A stretch of 29,446 nt of DNA from NCBI GenBank assembly GCA_000310025.1, contig FN649737.1, forward strand, positions 3,636,449 to 3,665,894, in the 5' to 3' direction. Under the pieces are notes generated by a model. It saw only the letters and a list, made by a program, of their open reading frames with translations. It was not told the origin of the DNA and did no database searches. The stretch comes from Ectocarpus siliculosus. Its lineage: Eukaryota; Sar; Phaeophyceae; Ectocarpales; Ectocarpaceae. How positions within the stretch are numbered: position 1 is the first letter of the stretch; each line of letters starts with the position of its first letter. The position numbers and the translations under genes are program-made. This document shows positions 24,701 to 29,446 of the stretch, piece by piece.

Positions 24701-27455
24701 AAAAATTCTGGCGAGAGGATGGGCGTGTAGACGACGCACTGCTGTTGAAACGCACACCACCCGGATCCATCCCTGGGTGTGGGTACGTTGCTCGTGATGT
24801 ATGTGTAACTCTTCTGAGATCTTCGTGTGTGTGCTGCTGCGCCAAATATTTACCGTCATTCATGCGGATACACTGGCATCGCGAAACTTCACACAGACAG
24901 ACCAGCTCGGAGATTCTATGCTGCTGCGGGCGCGTGATAGGTGCCAGTTGCAGCACCCCCGTTTGTGTATCGAGTAGTCTATCCCGAAAGCGGAATAATT
25001 GGAATTGCTCGATAGGGCCGTTTTTATATAGTCTAGTCTAAATTCATTCAATTTTTTGTTCCTAAGTACAAATTTTCCGAAATTAATTCCGGAACTTTTA
25101 CAGAGAGAGAGGCGTTTGTCCAAATATATTAAAAAAATTGGCAGCAAAAAAAAGCCACCGGGACAGATTTAACTTGGCGTCCGCCAATCAACTGTCTCCA
25201 TTTAACTTGGCGCCTACTTGGCGTCTTGTCTATTTTCGAGTAATTTTGGCAATTACGCCGCTTTTTCTTCTGCGCGCACCGCATTCGAACCAACCAGTTC
25301 AGAGACCGACACACATCAGGCGGGAGCCTGGGCGCTGCAACTGACGCATACCAGACGCCAACAGCAGCAGAGACCACTCTGGTTTCTGTGTGCACGAAGT
25401 TTCGCGATGTCAATCCACACTGAGTGTCGATGACGAGTACGCAGCAGCACCCGCTAGAAGAAGAGCTATACAAACACGAACGCACGCATCACGCACACAC
25501 ACGCGAATATTTTATGTCGAGCTACTGCAGCACAGCAGTAGTACCCACACCCAGGGATCCATGCATGCTTTTATATCATCTGCACGCCCGTCCTCTCGCC
25601 AGAACACTTCAAGTAACGTGATGATGATGCTCTGGCAGCTCCGCGTTGTTTTTTTTCGCTCTCTTGACTCCATCTATCGGTAGGTTCTTTATTGGAGTGA
25701 ACACCCCACCCAAAGCAATCGCCATCAATCATCCATCCATCCATCCCGACGCGTCGGTTTGTTGACAACCCGCATGGCAAAATATATGCACGGCGATTCT
25801 TTTGCTGCCCCAGTGACGGCACCTCTGCTCTGGTGTCTCCTTTCCTTCATCGATTCATAGAGTGAGGTGCAACATTTTGAAAGCGTTTGGCTCGCAGATG
25901 AATGGGTTTCACCGTTTATTGGCGGGCTTCGCCCGCATAATAATTAAAACTCCTAGAAGCTCTGTCCCGGTACATCAAAAATTTGCCAAAAAATTCGGAA
26001 CGAACCTGGGCGCCAAAATTTGTATAGAGAAATCCCCAAAGGCGCCAAGTTACGCATACGGGACAGCGAACAATAGTAGAAGTACATAATTGGCGGACGC
26101 CAAGATTTTTTAATCGAGGTCGTTACTTGAAGTTGTAGTCTATGGATACAAGCAGCTGTTTTTGTGTCCCGGCGGGGGTGTACGCCGTGTAAGTAAGTCT
26201 TGTTTAAGTCTTGGTTGCTACATGCGCGGCATATTCCAACGATAAATATGCGTCATATGTATGCATCCATACCAAGTCATAGATCTACAGGGGGTCTGCC
26301 AGCTTGGGTCTGGCCCGCAGCCCAAAGCCCCGCTGGTCCCCTGGTCCGCTGGTTTGTGCGAACTTTGAAGTACACCCTGGGCGCTTGGCGATTGTGATTC
26401 GCTCCTGTCTCTGTCTGTCTGTCGGTTGGCCTCTGTCTCTCTCTCTCTCTCTCTCTCCCGGCCCTCTCTCTGTCTACTGTCTACAAGTATGTGTACTCTA
26501 CACTCAATGCCGGTGGTGCAGCCCGGCGGCGCATGTTCTTTCGAGATTCTCCGCAAGGAATGAATGCGATGCGAACCAGGAACAGACACGTCTGTCTGTC
26601 CTTCCATATGGCCATATGGACGAAAGGGTCGAGGCTTGAAGTGGTGCCTCCAGCCCCCCCTCCGCATCAATTGCATGGTGACTCTTCAGACTGGGATGTA
26701 CAACATAATAATCTCTGATTCTGTTTGCTTGCTCGTTTTGCCCGTCTGTGTTGTTGTTGTTGTCTTCACATTACAATGTGTCGCTCTACAATGTTTTCGC
26801 GAGGCATGAAGAAGCGAATTATAGTCTACAGCAGCAGCAGCAAGCCGTGTTACTGCTGTAGCAGCAAGCCACTCAAACAAAATATCGCTCCCATCAATCT
26901 TGTTGACGCCACCATGAAACGCACCATCCTTTCTTTATTCACCTCGTCATGTTGGTCGTGGGTATATTACAGCGGAAATGGAGAGCACATCTGCCTTCTT
27001 CGTCACAGCACATCTTCTTGTATAATATGCGTACCTTGCTTGTGGCGGCGTACCGTATTATTCCAAGAGGCTACAGCAGTAGTCTACACAGCAATGGGAG
27101 CGGTAGTCTACATAACATGTATGTTGTATGCATTTTAATCTTTCCGAGTGCATGCCCAGGTTGCTTCTCTCTATGACTTCTGTTGCTGTGCCTTTTCCTC
27201 ACCTGCCATAGCCCCAGTAGACTCCTCATTGTGAAAGCGTTGGAAGCCGGGGTCATAGGCAGCAGCAGCGCACGCACTATCCTTCTTCGTGACGCAGTCA
27301 AACAAGGCAAGGACGGCTCCAACTGGATCCGGGCACCCTCTAATATCCGCATCAGCAGCAGTTGATGATGAACAGCTCGTGCCTTCTTTCGCAGCTACAG
27401 CAACAGCAGCGAATAGGAGAGAAGCCCCCGTGATTAGGGCAGAGGAGAATTTCAT
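15769..27455 (-). CDS. Secreted SnoaL/NTF2-like small protein, two exons split by an 11-kb intron
   Basis: Exon 1 (27,455-27,203) starts at ATG and encodes 84 residues plus one base. Its signal peptide (MKFSSALITGASLLFAAVAVA) is followed by a Cys-containing helical stretch with CPDPVGAV, FDC and AAYDPGFQRFHN. It ends GCAG/GTGAGG, a strong donor. Exon 2 (16,112-15,769) follows a pyrimidine-rich acceptor (CTTGGCCAG/TT) and supplies the other two codon bases. It encodes WWAGAFSVVDISFDV, RYLETVTTSDG, TVVQHEHAI, CKFTFWGQYGDN and EQTDVDAAI, then a TGA stop. The joined product is 198 residues with cysteines at 28, 41, 54, 62, 160, 187 and 193. Helix-rich N-terminus plus beta-rich C-terminus fits the SnoaL/NTF2-like alpha+beta cone fold. 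I recall similar secreted proteins from diatoms and brown algae, but this was not checked. The role is unknown; ligand binding or a small-molecule enzyme activity is possible. The alternative is two broken paralogues, but the phase match and continuous domain order argue for one gene. Confidence 0.7.
17113..17435 (-). repeat. 3' LTR of the copia element
   Basis: The 323-bp repeat reads TGTTAGATATACTCG at its 5' end on the minus strand and ends CCTTTCA, so it has TG..CA termini. It carries a (GA)7 run where the other LTR has GC(GA)5. Confidence 0.95.
17436..17443 (-). other. Polypurine tract
   Basis: On the minus strand AGGGGGGA directly abuts the TGTTAG start of the 3' LTR, as required for plus-strand DNA priming. 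Confidence 0.85.
17444..17651 (-). other. copia 3' untranslated region
   Basis: About 200 bp of A/T-richer sequence lies between the RNase H stop and the polypurine tract, with no frame of note. Confidence 0.6.
17652..18190 (-). CDS. pol: copia pol: RNase H
   Basis: The frame (open from 18,233) has the RNase H signature residues: D in GYADADFAS, E in STTEAEYVAL, D in FEDNQGAIQ and D in KHIDVRHHFLRE. It ends VMNLA with a stop at 17,652, about 210 bp before the 3' LTR. The domain would degrade the RNA template during cDNA synthesis. It has no internal lesion. Confidence 0.9.
18131..18505 (-). CDS. pol: copia pol: reverse transcriptase connection region
   Basis: The frame carries RWYSGCFFERNKDTG, LTISQQTFTDELAAEYG and FPFREPVGSLMWLATQTRPD, a typical copia RT C-terminal region before RNase H. 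Both ends are frame changes relative to its neighbours, near 18,490 and near 18,190. Confidence 0.88.
   Translation of the reverse strand: MRWYSGCFFERNKDTGRLTISQQTFTDELAAEYGIVGGKSVPMSSGVKLSDFDADEVETDFPFREPVGSLMWLATQTRPDIANAVRAVARYCASPKQVHWDAAIGILGYAGRTSHLVFHIREVR
18605..19078 (-). CDS. pol: copia pol: reverse transcriptase, first part (after in-frame TAG)
   Basis: In frame with the integrase but after a TAG. NAKWVFDWKADEFG, KSRLVARDDMQREYIDF and the first catalytic Asp in CHFDIEQAFV are present, followed by VYMRLPQG and ILYGLRQASKQWH. The frame ends VVLILVL-stop. The VDD catalytic box follows at once in another frame (HVDDIFAVG, about 18,604-18,580), so a one-base change breaks the enzyme at its active site. 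Confidence 0.9.
   Translation of the reverse strand, partial: QLVENAINAKWVFDWKADEFGWPTKVKSRLVARDDMQREYIDFGELYAPTVSVSYVRMLAALACEFNLDLCHFDIEQAFVRSELEEDVYMRLPQGCGALSGMIVKFGKILYGLRQASKQWHAMLKRCLIALGFEQCLADACVFRLIEDGCVVLILVL
19079..21292 (-). CDS. pol: copia pol: integrase and start of reverse transcriptase
   Basis: This 737-codon frame carries an HHCC zinc domain (H168 and H173 in FHRSLAHACE; C197 and C200 in CTDC). The integrase core has D228 (HLDLCGPL), D290 (VDNGTEW) and E326 (NGVVESAIW). A GYYLNGG..VSWV region and a long Pro/Ala linker (about residues 490-570) follow. It ends with the start of the RT (LRVPKSYNEAM) and meets TAG at 19,081-19,079, after which the RT continues in the same frame. 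N-terminal to the zinc domain lie four 45-bp repeats encoding a GPTSVVPSTDSVTPT-like unit. The integrase would insert element cDNA with the 5-bp duplication seen here. Confidence 0.92.
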   Translation of the reverse strand: MFPFPQRGLRELVSVLRFPPAGSASVVPSSESVTPAGPTSVVPSTDSVTPTGPTSVVPASESVPPAGSAGVVPSSASEFVCVGTFPGMDLGDTSVLTDEQLMDGYDDTPYQEFFPAFIPETDAARVAAVLDDIDGGADFDLGAAALGPGASPFALGSTDQSVDINRFHRSLAHACEPLLRETARQRGITLTGELEPCTDCMKAKGRRASVPRGPGARAFKPLGRVHLDLCGPLVPSLGGNLYLFVAVDSASRWNKVYGLRRKSDALAATKRLLADVGRYDLGRIECFRVDNGTEWTRGDFRQFCDDNGIGVEFTPPGTPKYNGVVESAIWRIMKAGMAARRSAGRVFNVDFASIPGLDQRGDRLWMESAKWAADALNQSATKANPGRCSPLEMFTGEQGPFRVLRFFQPGFMREDRRTKLDDQATLGYYLNGGDNHPSGTVKVLKASTGRVVYTNNVSWVTSAPAGEGGSAGITAAPTHPPFTPPVVSINFGPVPTPSTAATPPPAPTPAPAPANAPAPKPSIVATPPPAPTPSSAPAPAPAPAPAPPSAASTSPSATPDSAQPPPPDHAMPLLTAHAMRQLRSGKKAEGMTDPRLPSRTRSGTRHSTGLISMLDKNTLVSMLETRSAVDEERREPGGAGGGEQAGALAAVDPGAGGAGFPLAFATLLANREDIDAMLRDQRPPEQRPDLPHCQASDLRVPKSYNEAMASEHRHLWSDSMQREFYGLLEAGTFTPAK
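21075..21240 (-). repeat. 45-bp minisatellite inside pol (15-residue repeat)
   Basis: Units start at 21,075, 21,120, 21,165 and 21,210, exactly 45 bp apart, each opening GGTACTAC on the plus strand. On the minus strand they encode repeats like GPTSVVPSTDSVTPT between the protease and integrase zinc domain. Confidence 0.93.
21214..22011 (-). CDS. pol: copia pol: aspartic protease region
   Basis: Directly after the gag TAA the same frame continues (VYYPPAGQDSSS) through a Ser/Pro linker into the protease. WVADSGASNSF holds the catalytic DSGA motif at about 21,715-21,705. YVVVGDGRLLEVQAIG and NFNLFSTHAVSLKQ follow, the usual beta-strands and pre-integrase start. The frame ends in LPLALLA with TGA at 21,214, while the integrase frame overlaps it from 21,292, so a frameshift lies between. 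The enzyme would cleave the polyprotein during particle maturation. Confidence 0.85.
   Translation of the reverse strand, partial: VYYPPAGQDSSSEQPRQAPPASSSSTASSSSSTPSPGTPPSSGYLHLCTAQSVPLGKSHPEDFFGRIGVTIGVESAASASSLLSVECSEGPPGSERWVADSGASNSFTNSSLHMYDLQEIPANRKYVVVGDGRLLEVQAIGSINLSFFQEDENGEQTTMCVKLTDVSVVESLNFNLFSTHAVSLKQQILQDERGATLQNGLLFAREEKASAAYAMRLPYDPSAIVVDSAALPAFVNAPDSCSPSPSGGSANWCQCCVFLPLALLA
22012..23244 (-). CDS. gag: copia gag, C-terminal part with zinc knuckle and Tyr/Asp-rich tail
   Basis: A 410-codon frame begins at GTG 23,244 only because the preceding codons belong to the other gag frame; it need not start here. VNVAELRRLF and the helical region KGWKIVTEFYQEKK are typical of a copia capsid (UBN2-like) domain. 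A zinc knuckle variant C214-X2-H217-X4-H222-X4-C227 replaces the usual CCHC. Residues 246-345 are Arg/Gly-rich. Residues 349-400 are almost all Tyr, Asp, Gly and Ser. The frame ends at TAA 22,014-22,012, and the protease follows in the same frame, so gag and pol are separated only by this stop. Confidence 0.85.
   Translation of the reverse strand: MNVAELRRLFGNNVVDKSFKLWNILISKVLYPPIQSLILVCESPQKGWKIVTEFYQEKKQSEKSRLEQDWKELEMKESESPQDYIARAEALRLRLASVGTIMDETDANKDIVRGLPSSLYVVQKGILLAHDVLTLRTLETVVRDAHVEMERERSKGERREVELALAASGMGRRGGGSGGASGGQDGGHGAAGGPDRDGENKKGDVFNDDPDGFCRYHQSDFHTNEQCRFHKKLRRARSREGAEERRSGGGIRGSGGSQRGGRPPPGPDRGGGRWVRIEQQHHTGHGGGGWSQASPPPRPLRGRGPGGRLGSHTGGRGPAGHHSSDGRAERERAGRGPGHARPGHRREQAYVVYYAHDDGGYYEDYGDYYDGYSYDDDYHDAGYAHYAGGGDSYSYSSGYEDSRSSDGRIH
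23241..23738 (-). CDS. gag: copia gag, N-terminal part
   Basis: This 165-codon frame starts MEDIDLSALSGEEL and ends VKVGKV with TGA. It has a predicted coiled or helical start (ELQQKVEEIVQQRVQAELEA), a proline-rich PAGNP repeat, and then GSEIEPWLGSVKK and DLYVMFDIFRGK. The frame stops where the next gag frame, one base back, takes over. Gag is usually one continuous chain, so this is either a one-base indel or a programmed -1 frameshift. The product would be the structural protein of the particle. Confidence 0.75.
   Translation of the reverse strand: MEDIDLSALSGEELQQKVEEIVQQRVQAELEANRINEGEVTIAQPPAGNPATPAGNPVPPTGNQPSPSSQGTPATFNDPSSVAHIVAQAAKATAEAIAQQQGFARSGTFRVNPGSEIEPWLGSVKKEQDLYVMFDIFRGKMISYFQEEGVHDALELEVEVKVGKV
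23834..24154 (-). repeat. 5' LTR of the copia element
   Basis: The 321-bp copy is nearly identical to the 3' LTR. It should hold the element's promoter. The minus-strand sequence directly downstream (CACTAGTGCGATATCACGG) is where a primer-binding site would be, but I could not match it to a tRNA with confidence. Confidence 0.95.
24713..25600. repeat. Imperfect inverted duplication, arms of about 250 bp
   Basis: The left arm (about 24,713-24,965) reads TTCTGGCGAGAGGA, GGATCCATCCCTGGGTGTGG, CATCGCGAAACTTC and CCAGTTGCAGCACCC in order. The right arm (about 25,325-25,600) has the same blocks in the same order on the minus strand, with indels between them. The arms are diverged and separated by about 360 bp. 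Confidence 0.75.
25129..26114. repeat. Region bounded by inverted TTGGCG dyads (possible TIR element)
   Basis: CTTGGCGTCCGCCAAT at 25,173-25,188 has its exact reverse complement at 26,089-26,104. Each is itself a TTGGCG-TC-CGCCAA dyad. Outside them lie TTAAAAAAA (left) and its inverse TTTTTTAA (right). Further TTGGCGCC-type sites occur at 25,207, 25,218, 26,010 and 26,043. This may be a second non-autonomous DNA element or a protein-binding array. No coding frame was recognised. Confidence 0.45.
26402..26475. repeat. CT/CTGT microsatellite
   Basis: CTGTCTGTCTGTCGG is followed by a (CT)n run at 26,431-26,458 and more CTCTCTGTCT text. Confidence 0.9.
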
Positions 27456-27535
27456 GGTGCAGGGCGTTTGTTTGCGCGGTGGGGGGCAGTCAGAGTTGTG
27501 CGAGTGAGTGAAGGATGTGTGTGCGGCATGTGTAT

Positions 27536-27593
27536 GTTTATATTATTTACATACTACAGCAGTAGCATCGACCGCGCCAACTTGCTGACCAAT
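27536..27593 (-). promoter_or_regulatory. Candidate core promoter of the secreted protein gene
   Basis: On the minus strand, TAAATAATATAAAC (27,549-27,536) lies about 80-95 bp before the start codon and resembles a TATA box. A CCAAT pentamer on the plus strand (27,589-27,593, ATTGG in gene orientation) lies about 40 bp further upstream. Both spacings are plausible for a pol II promoter; function is inference. Confidence 0.35.
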
Positions 27594-27599
27594 GAAAAT

Positions 27600-28854
27600 A
27601 CGTCAGTGCCAGCGGTTAAACTCAAGGTCCCTGGAAGGGGGCCAAAATTCGAAAAATGCGCAATTATGAGACGGTTGTCTCCAGGTTCGCGTGTGAGCAA
27701 GTTCCCGTTGGGATGTGTGGTGTGGATACACACCGATTCAACCTCTGGTGAAGAGGCTGACGAGTACGGATAGTTGTGTTGAAGCAAGGTTCAGCATCCA
27801 TCCGACACTGACTCTATCTGTGGCAACACCCCGAAGGTAGATCTCCGACGACAGGTCATCTGACGTCACAATCTACTACATACATTGTCTCGATGCTTTC
27901 GAAATTTGTCATTATTTTGCGTACCCCCTTTGCTCGCCAAGGGGGAGGGGAAAAGAGCGGAGACCAGGCAGGGCAACACACCACACACGCCCCCGGTCTA
28001 CTCCTTACGATCAGTATAAACATCAGCCACCCAACGGACAGAAATATATACACTCTGTCTGCCCCCTGGTAACCACACCTATGTGTTCATACTGAAACCA
28101 CGAGAGAACCCCACAAGGCCCATCAACATTAACATCGCCACTAGGCGAAACACTCGGGCCACCAAGAAAAAACCAGTTTCCCGTCTCTCGCTACTCTCTG
28201 TTCCCCTGACACTCCATCGCACTGCAGAAAAAAACACACATGTCGCCAGGACCCCACGTACAATTAATCATATAATATATACGGGTGTCCACCAATCAAT
28301 CAGACTCGTAACGCACGCAACGGGGAAGCGCGCAGCACCAACGCAGCCGCACACAGCAGCCAATAGTGCACGCCCCCAACCATGCAACGGTCCGATACAC
28401 ACACCAACATGCGTCCTGCATATATACAACCTGAAGTAAATGCGATACACACACATCCCACTCAGAAAAAAATGGAAATGGGGACGAGCACCTCGGAACC
28501 GCGCCCAGCATAGGCACACGCGACCCCGACTGCGGCTACACAGTGAATCCCCCCGACAGGCCATCACATTGGACACAACGCCGCCGCTCCGATTTCCATG
28601 TCCACTGACACCCCCAAAAGCAAGGGTGGGTGGGTGGGAAAAAGAAACGTCACGGCAGAAACAACCCTTGGCCACCACAAGCACACACACGTGCTCTCGC
28701 TCGCCCCCGGTTAAACACGGCGAAGCGAGTATATACTGAAAACAGGAATCAACACGCTCGTCCGCTTCCTGCTTTCTGATTGGCCAACGGTTTATTTCTG
28801 CCGCTTCTCACAAAACACAGATTTCCCTTACTTCGTCAGTCAATCTTTCGCTTT
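27600..28854. other. Region between the secreted protein gene and the right LINE: no gene seen
   Basis: Apart from the 63-bp LINE-related repeat at 27,888-27,950 I see no coding signal. The stretch 28,080-28,740 is A/C-rich on the plus strand and gives only low-complexity translations. Confidence 0.4.
27888..27950 (-). repeat. Isolated 63-bp copy of the LINE 3'-end sequence
   Basis: It matches 28,855-28,916 almost base for base, including GATGCTTTCGAAATTTGTCA and the hairpin arms CCCCCTT (27,924-27,930) and AAGGGGG (27,939-27,945). No LINE coding sequence precedes it, so it fits a heavily 5'-truncated LINE insertion. Confidence 0.7.
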
Positions 28855-28916
28855 TCTCGATGCTTTCGAAATTTGTCATTTTTTTGCGTACCCCCTTTGC
28901 TCGCCAAGGGGGGGGG
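28855..28916 (-). repeat. 3' untranslated end of the right LINE with stem-loop
   Basis: It lies just after the stop codon of the LINE C-terminal frame in minus-strand reading order. Arms CCCCCTT (28,891-28,897) and AAGGGGG (28,906-28,912) enclose an 8-base loop. Shared sequence with the 27,888 copy ends at ..CATCGAGA on the minus strand, which probably marks the element's 3' end. Confidence 0.65.
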
Positions 28917-28923
28917 CGTACTC

Positions 28924-29446
28924 TTATGCTTTGCATGCCTTAGCGGTTAGACCATTGACCACGCGTCCTCGAGAGGACGGAGCATTGTTCCCACAGGACC
29001 GATCACCGATGGCCAATCGTTCCTTCCTACTTTGCCAAAGGTGGCTCAAAAATGTCTTCCCTAGTCTGTCTATCCTACCGATGTCACTTCCCGCCTTTTC
29101 AAACCACTTTCTACTCCCCAGTACCGCTACCGTCCTCTCCTCTCTATTCCATGCCTCAAACATCTCCCTGTACGTCCCTTGTATTCTTCCCAGCTCAGTC
29201 ATGTACACTTCCCTCTCCTTTTCGTACCACGGACATTCCGCGACTACATGAACACTGTCTTCGCATTCGAAGCCGCAATCGCATTTGAACTTGTCGTCTT
29301 CGTCGTCTACCGTCCTATGTCTTCGTCGACGTTCGCGAAGGCCTATGTCCCCGGTCCTGAATTTGACCTTAAGCTTTGTCCCTGCATCCATTGGTCCATG
29401 TAGGTAATCCTTGAACCCTATTCCTTCTTTCAACATTCCGTACACT
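28924..29446 (-). CDS. LINE C-terminal region with CCHC-type knuckle, 5' part outside window
   Basis: The minus strand is open from the right edge to the stop at 28,924 (at least 173 codons). FKCDCGFECEDSVHVVAECPWY gives the Cys/His cluster (C-X-C, C, H, C) found after the RT domain in many LINE proteins, followed by YMTELGRIQGTYREMFEAW and RIDRLGKTFLSHLWQSRKER. Base composition and Lys/Arg/Glu-rich style match the left-edge LINE, so the two are probably copies of one family; they cannot be the same copy, because each runs off a different edge. In related elements this domain helps bind target DNA or template RNA. The last dozen codons (RGRVVNGLTAKACKA) contain a tRNA box-A-like string on the same strand. 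Confidence 0.82.
   Translation of the reverse strand, partial: VYGMLKEGIGFKDYLHGPMDAGTKLKVKFRTGDIGLRERRRRHRTVDDEDDKFKCDCGFECEDSVHVVAECPWYEKEREVYMTELGRIQGTYREMFEAWNREERTVAVLGSRKWFEKAGSDIGRIDRLGKTFLSHLWQSRKERLAIGDRSCGNNAPSSRGRVVNGLTAKACKA

Larger units (their letters stand above)
16113..27202 (-). other. 11,090-bp intron of the secreted protein gene (inferred)
   Basis: The donor GT is at 27,202-27,201 and the acceptor AG at 16,114-16,113. The intron contains the complete Ty1/copia element, an inverted duplication, a TTGGCG dyad cluster and microsatellites. Without the retrotransposon and one target copy it would be about 4.0 kb. Positions 16,113-17,107 and 24,160-24,700 show nothing recognisable. 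Confidence 0.6.

Noticed and set aside
26686-26935. A possible middle exon of the secreted protein gene (GVNKIDGSDILFEWLA..)
   Set aside because: It looks protein-like, but its acceptor and phase do not fit exon 1, and the direct exon 1 to exon 2 join already gives a complete in-phase protein.
28268-28739. Minus- and plus-strand frames of 99-140 codons
   Set aside because: Low-complexity A/C-rich DNA. The translations are Cys/Gly- or Pro/Thr-rich with no domain or signal.
27888-28916. The two 62-bp direct repeats as terminal repeats of one 1-kb element
   Set aside because: They are much too short for LTRs, lack TG..CA ends, and one directly abuts a LINE stop codon, so a LINE 3' end plus a truncated copy is simpler.

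Overview
The window looks like a transposon-rich stretch of nuclear DNA from a photosynthetic stramenopile, most likely a brown alga. This is inferred from three things: spliced genes with GT-AG introns; a small secreted protein of a type I associate with diatoms and brown algae; and a Ty1/copia element, a LINE and a non-autonomous DNA element side by side. I see no bacterial or viral gene organisation, no rRNA and no CRISPR.

Left part (1-10,250). Positions 1-2,707 (minus) carry an open LINE reading frame (apurinic-type endonuclease, then reverse transcriptase) that runs off the left edge. A degenerate tRNA-like sequence, probably a SINE head, lies at 3,226-3,297 (minus). Between 3,653 and 10,248 (plus) I assemble a partial multi-exon gene for a membrane protein. 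Its exons all join in phase 0 and encode about four hydrophobic segments and a polar tail. Its introns hold three arrays of an 11-bp palindromic minisatellite (4,712-5,697), a GA microsatellite, and a 747-bp inverted-repeat DNA element (7,732-8,478) with spaced TAAGAAA motifs.

Middle (10,250-15,768). I find no convincing gene here, only degenerate direct repeats, short microsatellites and telomere-like motifs.

Right part (15,769-27,455, minus). Two exons more than 11 kb apart (27,455-27,203 and 16,112-15,769) join in phase to give a 198-residue secreted protein, probably with a SnoaL/NTF2-like fold. The 11,090-bp intron contains a full-length Ty1/copia retrotransposon (17,113-24,154) in the same orientation. 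It has 321-323-bp LTRs, a perfect GGCCC target-site duplication, a polypurine tract, and gag, protease, integrase, RT and RNase H regions. Its LTRs are nearly identical, yet its coding region is broken by two in-frame stops and about five frameshifts. The rest of the intron holds an inverted duplication and a cluster of TTGGCG dyads.

Right edge (27,888-29,446). A second LINE, visible only as its C-terminal zinc-knuckle region, enters from the right on the minus strand. The 62 bp following its 3' end, including a CCCCCTT/AAGGGGG hairpin, recur alone at 27,888-27,950.
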